A DNA stretch of 64,000 bases from Achromobacter piechaudii NBRC 102461 (GCF_001571245.1 NZ_BCTK01000014.1:248001-312000); one strand, 5' to 3'. Numbered from the stretch's first letter, positions 1 through 9,060 are shown. Notes: generated by a model from the sequence alone, not told the origin. A program made the numbers and translations.

Positions 1-1
1 G

Positions 2-412
2 TTCTGGGCCTTCCGCATCATGGTGGCCGTGGGCATGTACCTGATCCTGTTCTTCGGCGTGGCTTTCTGGCTGGCCTCCCGTGGCCGCCTGGACAGCCGG
101 CGCGGCTTGCTCAAGGTGGCGCTGTGGAGCCTGCCGCTGCCCTGGGTCGCCATTGAAAGCGGCTGGTTCGTGGCCGAGTATGGCCGCCAGCCCTGGGTGA
201 TCGAAGGCGTGCTGCCCACGTACTACGCCGCTTCAGGCCTGACCATCGCCGACCTGGCCATCAGCCTGGCGATCTTCCTGGTGCTGTACACCGTCCTCTT
301 GATCATCGGAGTGAAGGTCATGTTGCACGCCATCAAGGCGGGTCCGAAATCCGATGGGCCGGTGGTCAGCAATGCCGCCGCCGATCCTGTCCGCGCCGCC
401 GTGCGCGCCTGA
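2..412 (+). CDS. cydA: Cytochrome bd ubiquinol oxidase subunit I, C-terminal part
   Basis: This is the 3' end of subunit I of the bd-type quinol oxidase, an inner-membrane enzyme that oxidises quinol and reduces oxygen to water. The frame is open from the first bases of the window (FWAFRIMV...) and ends at the TGA at 410-412, so about 136 residues are visible. They contain three hydrophobic segments separated by short loops, and the motif WVAIESGWFVAEYGRQPW, typical of the CydA C-terminus. It lies 12 bases upstream of cydB with a GGGGGAAA ribosome-binding site between them, so the two are co-transcribed. Identification rests on the motif and on cydB next door. The quinol-binding Q loop and the haem ligands lie outside the window, so a standard bd or a cyanide-insensitive (CIO) subtype cannot be decided. 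Confidence 0.95.
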   Translation, partial: FWAFRIMVAVGMYLILFFGVAFWLASRGRLDSRRGLLKVALWSLPLPWVAIESGWFVAEYGRQPWVIEGVLPTYYAASGLTIADLAISLAIFLVLYTVLLIIGVKVMLHAIKAGPKSDGPVVSNAAADPVRAAVRA

Positions 413-424
413 GGGGGAAAGCAG

Positions 425-1579
425 ATGGATACCCTTATTCCTTTTGACTATGGCACCTTGCGGGTGATCTGGTGGGTGCTGTTGGGCGCGCTGCTCATCG
501 GCTTTGCCGTCATGGACGGCTTCGACCTGGGCGTGGCGGCATTGCTGCCCGTCGTGGCCAAGACGGACGCCGAACGCCGTGTGGTCATCAACGTGGTCGG
601 CCCCGTGTGGGAAGGCAACCAGGTGTGGTTGATCACGGCGGGCGGCGCGATCTTCGCCGCATGGCCATTGCTGTATGCAGCGTCGTTCTCCGGCTTCTAC
701 CTGGCGATGATGCTGGTGCTGATCGCGCTGATCCTGCGCCCCGTCGGCTTCAAATATCGCAGCAAGATGGAAGGCACGCGCTGGCGCAACAGCTGGGACG
801 GCGTGCTGTGCTTTTCCGGCGTGGTCGCCTCGCTGGTGTTCGGCGTGGCGATGGGCAACATCATCCTGGGCGTGCCGTTCACGTTCGATCCGGTGACATT
901 GCGCCCCATCTACGAAGGGCACTTCTATCAATTGTTCGCGCCCTTTGCCTTGCTGGCCGGTGTACTCAGCGTGGTGATGCTGGCCATGCACGGCGCGGTG
1001 CTGCTGGCCTGGCGCACGGACGATCCCGTGTCTTCCCGCGCCCGCAACTGGGGCCGACTGGCCGGCTTGCTGACCGCGGCGCTGTTCGTGGCGGGCGGCT
1101 TCTGGGTGGCGGGCGGTATCGGTGGCCACACCATCACCAGCGTCGTCAACATGGGCGGCCCGTCCGACCCCATGCTCAAGACGGTGGCCGTGCAGTCGGG
1201 CGCATGGATGGCCAACTACACGACGTGGCCGTTGATGTGGATCGCGCCGGTGCTGGGCGTCGGCGGCGCGCTGCTGGTGGTGCTGCTCTTGACCGCGCGC
1301 GCCAACATGCTGGCGTTCCTGGCTTCGGCCCTGTCGATCACGGGCGTCATCCTCACCGTCGGTTTCGCGCTGTTCCCGTTCGTCATGCCGTCCTCGACCA
1401 AGCCGCAGGCCGGCCTGACCATCTGGGATGGATCGTCCAGCCATCTGACGCTGTGGATCATGGTGATCGCCGTGGCCGTCTTCCTGCCGATCGTGACGCT
1501 CTACACCGCCTGGGTGTATCGCGTGATGCGCGGCAAGGTCACCCATGAATCCGTGGGCGACACGCCCAATTCGTACTAA
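425..1579 (+). CDS. cydB: Cytochrome bd ubiquinol oxidase subunit II
   Basis: Subunit II of the bd quinol oxidase, an integral membrane protein that pairs with CydA. The 384-residue length is normal for CydB. The N-terminal region carries the family signature around residues 29-75 ([14 protein letters not shown], then [12 protein letters not shown]), and about nine hydrophobic segments follow. The start ATG at 425 has a purine-rich GGGGGAAAG just upstream. The gene sits between cydA and the tiny cydX, which starts 13 bases after the cydB stop, so the oxidase is made from one operon. The assignment is secure. Confidence 0.97.
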   Translation: MDTLIPFDYGTLRVIWWVLLGALLIGFAVMDGFDLGVAALLPVVAKTDAERRVVINVVGPVWEGNQVWLITAGGAIFAAWPLLYAASFSGFYLAMMLVLIALILRPVGFKYRSKMEGTRWRNSWDGVLCFSGVVASLVFGVAMGNIILGVPFTFDPVTLRPIYEGHFYQLFAPFALLAGVLSVVMLAMHGAVLLAWRTDDPVSSRARNWGRLAGLLTAALFVAGGFWVAGGIGGHTITSVVNMGGPSDPMLKTVAVQSGAWMANYTTWPLMWIAPVLGVGGALLVVLLLTARANMLAFLASALSITGVILTVGFALFPFVMPSSTKPQAGLTIWDGSSSHLTLWIMVIAVAVFLPIVTLYTAWVYRVMRGKVTHESVGDTPNSY

Positions 1580-1592
1580 AGGAGCCCGCCTC

Positions 1593-1718
1593 ATGTGGTA
1601 TTTCTCATGGATACTCGGCCTGGGTCTGGCATGCGCGTTCGCCATTCTCAACGCCATGTGGTTCGAGCTGCGCGAAGGTCACTCGCACGACCCGCGCGCC
1701 AGCCGTGACGACGAGTGA
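1593..1718 (+). CDS. cydX: Cytochrome bd accessory subunit CydX (YbgT family)
   Basis: A 41-codon gene directly after cydB. Its product begins MWYFSWILGLGLACAFAI and continues to NAMWFE, which is the CydX/YbgT signature: one membrane helix beginning with an aromatic MWYFSW block and ending at a conserved Trp-aromatic-Glu. CydX binds the CydAB core and stabilises its haems in the E. coli enzyme. The start has an AAAGGAG ribosome-binding site 9 bases upstream. The stop codon overlaps the GTG start of cydD (GTGA at 1715-1718), which argues for translational coupling. The C-terminal tail is hydrophilic with His/Asp/Arg. It is too short for most automatic gene callers. Confidence 0.95.
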   Translation: MWYFSWILGLGLACAFAILNAMWFELREGHSHDPRASRDDE

Positions 1719-3499
1719 GCGGCGGCGCTAGCAGCCTGGAGCACGACCCCTCGGCCAGTTTGCAGAAACCTCCGCGCGAACAGTCGCGGTGGTTGATGGC
1801 GCTGGCCAAGGCGGCCAGGCCCGGCTTGATGCTCGCCGGCGCCGCGCCGCTTCTCAGTGGCGCGTTGCTGGTGGTGCAGGCGTGGTTGCTCGCCCGCGTG
1901 CTGGATGCGGCAATCGTGCAGCACGTGCCGCGCCAGCAACTGCTGTCCGGCATCGTGGGTATCGCGGCATTGATGTTGTTGCGCGCCACGATCACCTGGG
2001 CAGGCGAGCGCGCGGGGGCCGACGCCGCCGAGCGCATCAAGCGCCACGTTCGGCAATCCCTGTTTTCAAGCATGGTCGCCAAGGGTCCTTACTGGAGCCG
2101 CGGCAAGGCATCTGGCGAGCTGGCCAGCGCAGTCGTGGACCAGGTCGAAGCGCTGGATGGATTCTTCGCCAAGTACCTGCCGGCCATGGCCGCCGCCGCG
2201 CTGCTGCCCGTAGCGTTTTCCGTCTTGCTGTTGCCGGTGGACGTGATCGCGGGCCTGGTGTTGCTGATCACCGCGCCGCTGATCCCGTTGTTCATGGCGC
2301 TGGTGGGGTGGGGCGCGCAGGGCGCCAGCCGCCGTCATCTGCGTGCGTTTGCGCGCCTGTCGGGATTTTTCGCGGACCGCCTGCGTGGTCTGTCCACGCT
2401 GAAGCTTTATGGCCGCGCCGATGCCGAGGCCGCTTCCGTCGTGGCCGCCAGCGATGCGCTGCGCCAGCGCACGATGTCGGTGCTGCGCATCGCCTTCCTG
2501 TCGTCCGCCGTGCTGGAGTTTTTCGCAGCGTTGGGCGTGGCCGGCGTGGCGGTGTACATCGGCCTCACGTACCTGGGATTTCTCGATGTGCGCTGGTCGC
2601 CGCTGACCTTGCAGGCCGGCCTGTTCTGCCTGCTGATGGCGCCGGAAGTCTATGCGCCCCTGCGCCAGTTCGCCGCGCACTATCACGATCGCGCAACCGC
2701 GATGGCAGCGGTGACGCAGGTCGCGGTGCTGTTCGACGGGCTGCCTGCGCAAGATGCGACGCAAGCGGGGCAGCCCACGCAAACGACGCAACCCACTTCA
2801 ACCGCATCGGCGGGCGCGCCATTGCCTGCCACTGCCTCCGGCGCTGCGCTCGTCGTCACCGACCTGACCGTGCTGGCGCCCGGGCGCGCGCAGCCGGTGC
2901 TGGCCGGCGCAGCGCTGATGCTGTCACCCGGTGAACACGTGGCGTTGATGGGCCCCAGCGGCATCGGCAAGTCGACCCTCATCGAAGCCATCGCGCGGCT
3001 GCGTCCCAGCCAAGGCGACATACGCATCGACGATCGGCCTCTGGCCGACTGGGATGAGGCCACGTTGCGTGGCCGGGTGACATTGATCGGGCAGACGCCG
3101 CTGTTGCTGGCCGGGTCCATCGCCGACAACATCCGGCTGGGCTGTCCGCACGCGTCGGACGCCGATGTGCGCGAGGCCGCGCGCCGCGCCTGCGTGCTGG
3201 CGTTCACCGACGCGCTGCCGCAAGGCCTGGACACGCCGCTGGGCAGCCGAGGCCATGGCCTGTCGGGCGGTCAGTCGCAACGCGTGGCGTTGGCTCGTTT
3301 GTTCCTGCGCGACCCGGGCCTGATCCTGCTGGACGAGCCCACCGCGCATCTGGACGAAACGACGCAGGCCCGCGTGCTGGACGAAATCCTGGAATTTTCC
3401 GTGGGCCGGACCTTGTTGCTGGCGACGCATTCGCCAGCGGTGGCCGCGCGCGTGGGCCGCGTGCTCGGGCTGGCCGATGGCCGATTGGATGAGGCATGA
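1715..3499 (+). CDS. cydD: Thiol reductant ABC exporter subunit CydD
   Basis: A fused membrane/ATPase half-transporter of 594 residues. CydDC exports cysteine and glutathione to the periplasm and is needed for assembly of cytochrome bd. Six hydrophobic segments fill roughly residues 20-330. A Thr/Ala/Gln-rich linker follows at about 345-375, then the nucleotide-binding domain with Walker A GPSGIGKST near 412, the signature LSGGQSQRVALARL near 514 and Walker B LILLDEP near 536. The GTG start overlaps the cydX stop, and the stop overlaps the ATG of cydC (ATGA at 3496-3499). This very tight packing ties transporter expression to the oxidase. CydD rather than CydC is inferred from its position as the first of the pair. 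Confidence 0.93.
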   Translation: MSGGASSLEHDPSASLQKPPREQSRWLMALAKAARPGLMLAGAAPLLSGALLVVQAWLLARVLDAAIVQHVPRQQLLSGIVGIAALMLLRATITWAGERAGADAAERIKRHVRQSLFSSMVAKGPYWSRGKASGELASAVVDQVEALDGFFAKYLPAMAAAALLPVAFSVLLLPVDVIAGLVLLITAPLIPLFMALVGWGAQGASRRHLRAFARLSGFFADRLRGLSTLKLYGRADAEAASVVAASDALRQRTMSVLRIAFLSSAVLEFFAALGVAGVAVYIGLTYLGFLDVRWSPLTLQAGLFCLLMAPEVYAPLRQFAAHYHDRATAMAAVTQVAVLFDGLPAQDATQAGQPTQTTQPTSTASAGAPLPATASGAALVVTDLTVLAPGRAQPVLAGAALMLSPGEHVALMGPSGIGKSTLIEAIARLRPSQGDIRIDDRPLADWDEATLRGRVTLIGQTPLLLAGSIADNIRLGCPHASDADVREAARRACVLAFTDALPQGLDTPLGSRGHGLSGGQSQRVALARLFLRDPGLILLDEPTAHLDETTQARVLDEILEFSVGRTLLLATHSPAVAARVGRVLGLADGRLDEA

Positions 3500-5193
3500 A
3501 AAACCTGCTGTTGCTGTTGCCCCTTTACGCACGTAGAAAAAGCGGGCTTTTGCTCGCATTGTTCTGTGCGCTGGCCACGGTTGCCGCGGGCGTCGGGCTG
3601 CTGGGCGTGTCCGGCTGGTTCCTGACGGGGGCGGCGCTGGCCGGCGCGGGCGGCGTTTTCAACCTGTTCGCGCCTTCCGCGCTGGTGCGCGGGCTGTCCT
3701 TTCTGCGCATAGTGTCCCGCTATGCCGACCGGGTAGTCGGGCATTCAGCCACCTTGCGTCTGTTGGCCGACCTGCGCGCCATGGTGTTTGCATCGTTGAT
3801 CCGCCTGACGCCGCGCCAGCTCGCGAAGTATCGAAGCGGTGATCTCGTCGCGCGCATGACCGGGGATGTTGACGCGCTGGACACCGTATTCCTGTTCGTG
3901 CTGGCGCCCTTGGCGACGGCCATTCTGGCCGGTGCGGTGTTGACCGCCGTGCTGGGCATGTGGGTGCCGGCTGCCGCGTTGGCGTTCGCGCTGGCGTTAT
4001 TGACCGCGTGCCTGCTGGTGCCGCTATGGCTGCTGCGCGCCGCGCGCAAGCCCGGCGCGGCCGCTCAGGAAAGCGCGGCGGGATTGCGCGCCGCGACGTT
4101 GGACGCGGTCGAAGGCCACGCCGACATGGTGGCGCTGCACACGCAGGCGCAGGCGGCCGAGCACTTCGAGCGCTTGTGCCACGCCAGCGCATTGGCGCGT
4201 CGCAGCCAGGCGCGCGTGGCCGCAAGAGGGCAATGGTTCCTGCAAGTGGCGGCGGGCGTCTCGGTGCTGGCGCTGCTGTGGTTTGGGCTGGGCACTCACG
4301 AAGCAGGGGGCATCGAAGGCCCCGTGCTGGTGGGCTTGTTGCTGGCCGTGATCGGTATTTTCGAAGTGGCGGGCCCCATCATGCGGGGCGCGTCGCGCAT
4401 GGGGTCGGCCATGAGCGCGGCGGGCCGCATCCGCGACGTGACGCAGGCCCAGCCCGACATGATCGACCCGACCACCCCGCGCCTCTTGCCTGAAAGCGGG
4501 GCGCTGGAATTGGATGGTGTTACGTTCCGCTATCCCGCCCGGTCGGCGACCCAAAGTCCCGCCGTGCTGGACGGCATCGACCTGCGCGTGGAAAAGGGCG
4601 AGCGCGTGGCTATCCTGGGCGCCAGCGGGGCGGGCAAGTCCACCTTGCTGCACCTGATGCTTCGACTGGAAGATCCGCAAGCCGGACAGGTTCGGTTTGG
4701 CGGCGTCGATGCGCGCGAGCGCACGCAACGTGATTGGCATCGGCGCATCGCCTTGCTATCGCAAGACGCACCGGTATTTCTGGGTACCTTGCGCACGAAT
4801 CTGTTGATTGGCGACGCCAGCGCCGATGACGCGGCGTTGTGGCGCGCCCTGGACGCCGCCCGCCTGGGGGATTTCGTGCGCGCGCTGCCCGAAGGGTTGG
4901 ACACCTGGGCGGGCGAAACGGGGTCGCAATTGTCCGCCGGCCAGGCGCGCCGCCTGTGCCTGGCGCGCGCCTTGTTGTCGCCGGCCTCCGTCATCGTGCT
5001 GGACGAACCCACCGCCGGCCTGGACGCCGCCGCCGAGGCCAGCTTCTTCAACGACCTGGAGCGCGCGGTGGCCGGACGCTCGGTGGTGCTGGTCACGCAC
5101 GCCGCCTTGCCCCCCGGCGCGGTGCACCGCAGCCTGCAATTGTGCAATGGCAAATTACATGACATGTCATGGCAGGCGGCAATCCTGGCTTAA
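3496..5193 (+). CDS. cydC: Thiol reductant ABC exporter subunit CydC
   Basis: The second half-transporter of the CydDC heterodimer, 565 residues. The N-terminal transmembrane domain (about residues 15-300) includes the GVGLLGVSGWFLTGAALAG stretch typical of CydC. The nucleotide-binding domain has Walker A GASGAGKST near 375, a signature with Ala in place of the second Gly (LSAGQARRLCLARALL) near 475, and Walker B VIVLDEPTAGLD near 498. The start ATG overlaps the cydD stop by four bases. It closes the cydABXDC operon; apt follows 54 bases later and may be separately transcribed. Confidence 0.93.
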   Translation: MKNLLLLLPLYARRKSGLLLALFCALATVAAGVGLLGVSGWFLTGAALAGAGGVFNLFAPSALVRGLSFLRIVSRYADRVVGHSATLRLLADLRAMVFASLIRLTPRQLAKYRSGDLVARMTGDVDALDTVFLFVLAPLATAILAGAVLTAVLGMWVPAAALAFALALLTACLLVPLWLLRAARKPGAAAQESAAGLRAATLDAVEGHADMVALHTQAQAAEHFERLCHASALARRSQARVAARGQWFLQVAAGVSVLALLWFGLGTHEAGGIEGPVLVGLLLAVIGIFEVAGPIMRGASRMGSAMSAAGRIRDVTQAQPDMIDPTTPRLLPESGALELDGVTFRYPARSATQSPAVLDGIDLRVEKGERVAILGASGAGKSTLLHLMLRLEDPQAGQVRFGGVDARERTQRDWHRRIALLSQDAPVFLGTLRTNLLIGDASADDAALWRALDAARLGDFVRALPEGLDTWAGETGSQLSAGQARRLCLARALLSPASVIVLDEPTAGLDAAAEASFFNDLERAVAGRSVVLVTHAALPPGAVHRSLQLCNGKLHDMSWQAAILA

Positions 5194-5247
5194 GCGCGGT
5201 GGCAGGGTTATAGTTCGCCTTGCTTCATTTCTTCAGGCCCGCCTTTC

Positions 5248-5799
5248 ATGCAGACCGACAACGCCGAGACCATCCGGCGAACCATCCGCAGTGTTCCGGA
5301 CTGGCCCCAACCTGGTGTCATCTTCCGCGACATCACGCCCGTCCTGCAGGACCCGCGGGCGTTCCGGGTTCTGATCGATCTGTTCGTCTACCGCTACATG
5401 CGCCAGCGCCTTGATCTGGTGGCTGGTATCGACGCGCGTGGCTTCATCATAGGCAGCGTGCTGGCTTATGAACTGAACCTGGGTTTTGTGCCCGTGCGCA
5501 AGAAGGGCAAGCTGCCTTTCCGCACCGTCGCCGAAGAATATTCGCTGGAATATGGCAATGCGTCGGTCGAAATGCACACGGATTCCGTGCGCACCGGTCA
5601 ACGCGTACTGTTGGTTGACGACCTGATCGCCACGGGCGGCACCATGCTGGCCGCCATCAAGCTGCTGCAACGCCTGGGGGCCAACGTGGTCGAGGCCGCA
5701 ACCATCATCGACCTGCCCGACCTGGGCGGTTCGGCCAAGGTAGCCGAAACCGGCACGCCGCTTTTCACGGTCTGTCAGTACAGCGCGGACACGCCCTGA
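5248..5799 (+). CDS. apt: Adenine phosphoribosyltransferase
   Basis: Converts adenine and PRPP to AMP in cytoplasmic purine salvage. The 183 residues include the family opening ([19 protein letters not shown]), the GIDARGFI loop near residue 60 and the PRPP-binding signature [13 protein letters not shown] at about 121-133. The start ATG was chosen over an in-frame extension because conserved residues begin soon after it. It lies downstream of cydC on the same strand, and its 3' end faces the LysR gene, only 20 bases away, tail to tail. The extra N-terminal [11 protein letters not shown] is slightly longer than the E. coli enzyme and probably disordered. Confidence 0.95.
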   Translation: MQTDNAETIRRTIRSVPDWPQPGVIFRDITPVLQDPRAFRVLIDLFVYRYMRQRLDLVAGIDARGFIIGSVLAYELNLGFVPVRKKGKLPFRTVAEEYSLEYGNASVEMHTDSVRTGQRVLLVDDLIATGGTMLAAIKLLQRLGANVVEAATIIDLPDLGGSAKVAETGTPLFTVCQYSADTP

Positions 5800-5819
5800 G
5801 CCTGCTCGCCAGGCAACGC

Positions 5820-6710
5820 CTACGAATCCGACAACCTGGGCTGGATGAAATCCAGAAACGCCTTCGTCTTGGCGGGCAGCATGCGCGAGGGCAGCAGCGC
5901 GAACAGCGGCAGCGGCGTGAGGCTCCAGTCGGGCAGCACGCGCACCAGTCCAGCTTGCTTGATGGCGCGTTCCATCGCATCGAAAACCAGCAGCGGCGTG
6001 ATGCCCAGCCCCTGGCCCGCCAGCCGGCCCAGCATGCCGACGTTGTTCGCTGACAGCCGGCCCGACACCTGCACGCGTTCCACCTTGTCTCCGGAGTGCA
6101 GCATCCAGAAGGATGATTCTTCGCGCATGGTGGGGCGCAGGCATTCATGGTGCGCCAGGTCGGCGGGCACGCGCGGTTCACCATGGCGCGCCAGATAATC
6201 CGGCGACGCATACAGCTGGTGGGCCATCAGCACGATCTTGCGAGAAATCAGGCTGGAATCGGGCTGCTGGCCAAAGCGCAGGATCAAATCGAACGGATTG
6301 CTGATGGGATCGATCGGCCGCATGCTCAGATCGAAATCGCATTCGATATCGGGATGCTGTTCGCGGAATTCGCTGATGACGGCGGGCAGGAACAACTGCG
6401 CCAGGCTGGTCGGCAGCGAGATGCGCAAGCGCCCCTTGGGTTGCACCGCCATGTCCAGCAACTGGTCGTGCGCGATGCGCGCTTCTTCGACGATGTGCCG
6501 GCAACGCTCGAAATAAATGGCGCCGGCTTCGGTCAGATCGATCTTGCGCGTGCTGCGGTTCAGCAGCCGCATCCCCACGCTGCGTTCCAGTTCGCTGACG
6601 CGGCGCGACAGTGTGGATGTTGGAATGTTCAAGGCTTCGGCGGCGTGGCTGAAATTCTTGCGCTTGGCGACTTCGACAAAAAGCGCGATGTCGTTAAGCT
6701 GGATATCCAT
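5820..6710 (-). CDS. LysR-family transcriptional regulator
   Basis: A 296-residue LysR-type regulator: N-terminal winged helix-turn-helix (about residues 5-62, with FSHAAEALNIPTSTLSRRVS as the recognition part) and a two-lobed co-inducer domain from about 90 onward. The ATG at 6710 is preferred to a TTG six codons upstream because GAGGG sits seven bases before it. This subgroup (MDIQLNDIALFVEV start) resembles regulators annotated as DsdC/AaeR-like, but the effector cannot be read from sequence. The nearest divergent gene, the DUF4148 gene, is 384 bases away, so autoregulation or control of that gene are both possible. A perfect 14-base palindrome lies 45 bases upstream of its start (see 6755-6768). 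Confidence 0.88.
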   Translation of the reverse strand: MDIQLNDIALFVEVAKRKNFSHAAEALNIPTSTLSRRVSELERSVGMRLLNRSTRKIDLTEAGAIYFERCRHIVEEARIAHDQLLDMAVQPKGRLRISLPTSLAQLFLPAVISEFREQHPDIECDFDLSMRPIDPISNPFDLILRFGQQPDSSLISRKIVLMAHQLYASPDYLARHGEPRVPADLAHHECLRPTMREESSFWMLHSGDKVERVQVSGRLSANNVGMLGRLAGQGLGITPLLVFDAMERAIKQAGLVRVLPDWSLTPLPLFALLPSRMLPAKTKAFLDFIQPRLSDS

Positions 6711-7094
6711 GTGGCCCTCAAGTCTCAAAATTCCATTTCTGGCAGGTTTGTATGATAAATGGATTTATTGTCCCGCCAGCTGAAATGTCTATTTCCACGG
6801 TAGCGGTGTACCGCTCGCGGATTGGGACGGCGCACATTTGCTTCAACGCCTTGCTGCAAGCTGAACGCCGGTAAGGCTTGCCACGCCTGGGGCTGCCTAT
6901 GGACTGCGCAAAAATCGACCGCTATTTGCGGGATACAACGTGCAATTGTCCCATCAGTGCAAATATGTTCACCAAATTAAGGGTTTTTACTAGGCTCGAA
7001 TTTCCAGATACTTCGTCCCAGCAATCAAACAGCCGCATCGCCGTTGCCATTCTGGCGCCGGACGCTGCGCAAGGTTTAGGATGGAGTCATCACA
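6711..7094. other. Intergenic region between the LysR gene and the DUF4148 gene
   Basis: 384 bases without a convincing gene. The left part holds the LysR promoter side and the 14-base palindrome. The middle (about 6780-6900) is ordinary GC-rich sequence, and the stretch 6950-7020 is AT-richer (ACCAAATTAAGGGTTTTTACTAGG) and may carry the promoter of the DUF4148 gene, but no good -35/-10 pair with standard spacing was found. A short reading frame beginning at 6878 has no recognisable family or ribosome-binding site and is not called. Confidence 0.5.
6755..6768. promoter_or_regulatory. Palindrome upstream of the LysR gene, candidate operator
   Basis: ATAAAT-GG-ATTTAT is a perfect 6-2-6 inverted repeat placed 45-58 bases upstream of the LysR ATG. 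It is AT-rich in an otherwise GC-rich region. LysR proteins usually bind interrupted dyads with a T-N11-A core, which this sequence fits (T at 6756, A at 6768). No binding data exist, so this is a candidate autoregulatory site only. Confidence 0.4.
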
Positions 7095-7478
7095 ATGAAA
7101 GCCCTAGCAAGCGCACTCATGGTTACCGCAACCCTGGTTGGCATGTCCGCCGCCCACGCCGATGGCAAGACGCGTGAACAGGTCCAACAAGAACTTCAAG
7201 CTGCCAAGGCCGCCGGCCAGGTCACGTTTGGTGAACTGGATTACCCGCCCGCCACCGTGCAGCAAACCGGCCTGACCCGCGATCAGGTCCAGCAAGAATT
7301 GCAAAGCGCCAAGATCGCCGGCCAAGTCACCAGCGCTGAACTGGACTACCCGCCCAAGGCCGCCGTGTCGCAATCCGGTGGCAAGACGCGCGAACAAGTC
7401 CGCCAGGAATTGGCAGAAGCCAAGGCACGCGGCGAATACACCTTCGGTGAACTGGACTACCCGCCCAAGGGCAAGTAA
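7095..7478 (+). CDS. Secreted DUF4148 protein with three tandem repeats
   Basis: A 127-residue exported protein. Residues 1-22 form a signal peptide ending SAAHA before DGK. The mature part is three 29-residue copies of the DUF4148 unit, at 24-52, 59-87 and 96-124. Each begins G(K/L)TR(E/D)QV, continues as an amphipathic helix QQELQxAK, and ends ELDYPP. Most family members have a single copy, so this is an expanded version. No enzymatic residues are apparent; a small periplasmic helical repeat protein is the most that can be said. GGAG nine bases upstream supports the ATG. A strong intrinsic terminator follows at 7532-7559, so it is a monocistronic gene. Confidence 0.85.
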   Translation: MKALASALMVTATLVGMSAAHADGKTREQVQQELQAAKAAGQVTFGELDYPPATVQQTGLTRDQVQQELQSAKIAGQVTSAELDYPPKAAVSQSGGKTREQVRQELAEAKARGEYTFGELDYPPKGK

Positions 7479-7531
7479 GCCCCTGCATCGCCTGCCAGGC
7501 CAGCACGCGCAGCATCGCCGGTCACGAAATA

Positions 7532-7559
7532 CCCCTTGAGACGCCGAGGGGTTTTTTTT
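7532..7559 (+). terminator. Intrinsic terminator after the DUF4148 gene
   Basis: A seven-base-pair stem (CCCCTTG with CGAGGGG, one G-T wobble) around a six-base loop, followed by eight T residues at 7552-7559. It sits 54 bases after the DUF4148 stop codon. This is a classic Rho-independent terminator. Confidence 0.9.
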
Positions 7560-7947
7560 CGCCGTCCCGGTACGCGGGGCATATGACGGAGCGCTTCAGT
7601 GTGGTGTTTTCGCCTCACAACTGGACGGGCAGGACAACAACTGCTTTCTGAAATGTTCGCATCGACGGGCAACTGCATACCGCGCCGGCAGCTATCACGA
7701 GCAAACATTCGCATTTGTTTTCAAGGTGTTAAGCCCGAAGCGGCAACGCGTCCCGCCTCTGCGGCGGACGCATTATCCCAACCATGGAAAGTAGTTCGTC
7801 GAAATCCGTGTTACTTCGCGTTGCAGCAGGCCGGACACTAGCGCCAGTGCAGTCGCCGCTTGCGGATTGCAGCGGCACGCAGCAGGCCCGTCTACCGGAC
7901 GCGCCGCCGCGCATGCCTTTTCATCTCGCCATTTTGGGAACACTTTT
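7560..7947. other. Upstream region of the porin gene
   Basis: 388 bases between the terminator and the porin start, with no gene I can support. The related decamers ATGTTCGCAT and ACATTCGCAT occur at about 7652 and 7705, and AAACA/TGTTT arms flank the second. Such a long leader is plausible for an abundant, regulated porin. A possible 80-codon frame at 7599-7841 has no family resemblance and no good ribosome-binding site and is not called. No clear sigma-70 promoter was identified. Confidence 0.4.
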
Positions 7948-9060
7948 ATGAAGAAGACGCTATTGGCCGTTGCGTTGCTGGCAGGCTTTGCCAGCGCCGC
8001 GCAAGCCGCTGACTCCGTGACGCTGTACGGCTTGATCGACGCCGGTATCGGCTACGAGCAAGTGAAATTCAACGGTGTGAAGCAAAGCCGTATCGGCGGC
8101 GTCCAGGGCGTGAGCAGCGGCTCGCGCTTCGGCCTGCGCGGCACGGAAGACCTGGGCGACGGCCTGCGCGCCGTGTTCACCCTGGAAGGCGGCTTCGGCC
8201 CCATGAACGGCAAGTCGGCCCAGAACGGCCGCCTGTTCGGCCGTCAAGCCACGGTGGGCCTGGACAGCGATTCGTGGGGCCGCCTGGAATTCGGCCGCCA
8301 GACGAACCTGGCTTCGAAGTACTTCGGTTCCATCGACCCGTTCTCGATCAGCTACAACACCGCCAACATGGGCACGACGTTCGGCAGCGCCAACACGATG
8401 CGCCTGGACAACATGGTGCTGTATCAAACCCCCAGCCTGGGCGGTTTCAAGGCGGGCCTGGGCTACTCGTTCAGCGCCGATGACACCGTCAGCGACACCA
8501 AGCAGACCGGCTTTGCCACGGGCAACAACAACCGCGTGCTGACCGCCGGCGTGCAGTACGTCAACGGCCCGCTGAACCTGGCCGCTGCCTACGACCGCTT
8601 CGATCCGAGCAACGACCGCGTCGGCGGCAAGAGCGCGGCGCGCATTCGGGAATACATCGTCGGCGGTTCGTACGACTTTGAAGTCGTGAAGCTGTCGGCT
8701 GCATTCGGCCAGACGCGCGACGGCTGGTTCGTGGGCCAGAACATGGGCACGACGCCGGACGGCATGAACACGCTGGGTTCGTTCAAGCTGGCCGATGGCT
8801 TTCGCGCCAACTCGTACATGATCGGCGCCACCGTGCCGTTGGGCCGCCACGCCGTGTTCGGTTCGTGGCAGCGCGCCACCCCCGGCAACGACAAGTTGAC
8901 GGGCGACGACGCCACGTTCAATGTCTACAGCCTGGGCTACACGTACGACTTCACCAAGCGCACCAATCTGTACGCGTACGCCTCGTATGGCGACAACTAC
9001 GCGTTCCAGCACGACGCGCGCGACACCGCCGTCGCCGTCGGCGTGCGCCACCGTTTCTAA
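7948..9060 (+). CDS. Gram-negative general porin
   Basis: An outer-membrane trimeric beta-barrel porin of the OmpC-like/Porin_4 type, 370 residues. The ATG at 7948 begins a clear signal peptide (MKKTLLAVALLAG, cleavage after AQA), and the mature protein opens DSVTLYGLIDAGIGY, the standard first strand of Burkholderiales porins. The chain alternates Gly/aromatic strands and ends RHRF, the terminal Phe needed for assembly by the Bam complex. The longer frame back to 7867 was rejected because it would bury the signal peptide. Substrate is unknown; small hydrophilic or anionic solutes are usual. The gene stands alone with a hairpin after it at 9178-9199. Confidence 0.93.
   Translation: MKKTLLAVALLAGFASAAQAADSVTLYGLIDAGIGYEQVKFNGVKQSRIGGVQGVSSGSRFGLRGTEDLGDGLRAVFTLEGGFGPMNGKSAQNGRLFGRQATVGLDSDSWGRLEFGRQTNLASKYFGSIDPFSISYNTANMGTTFGSANTMRLDNMVLYQTPSLGGFKAGLGYSFSADDTVSDTKQTGFATGNNNRVLTAGVQYVNGPLNLAAAYDRFDPSNDRVGGKSAARIREYIVGGSYDFEVVKLSAAFGQTRDGWFVGQNMGTTPDGMNTLGSFKLADGFRANSYMIGATVPLGRHAVFGSWQRATPGNDKLTGDDATFNVYSLGYTYDFTKRTNLYAYASYGDNYAFQHDARDTAVAVGVRHRF

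Noticed and set aside
233..1657. A 474-codon minus-strand frame over cydB
   Set aside because: Low-complexity His/Gln/Arg composition and complete overlap with a certain gene.
7599..7841. An 80-codon frame upstream of the porin
   Set aside because: No ribosome-binding site, no family resemblance, biased composition; more likely leader DNA.
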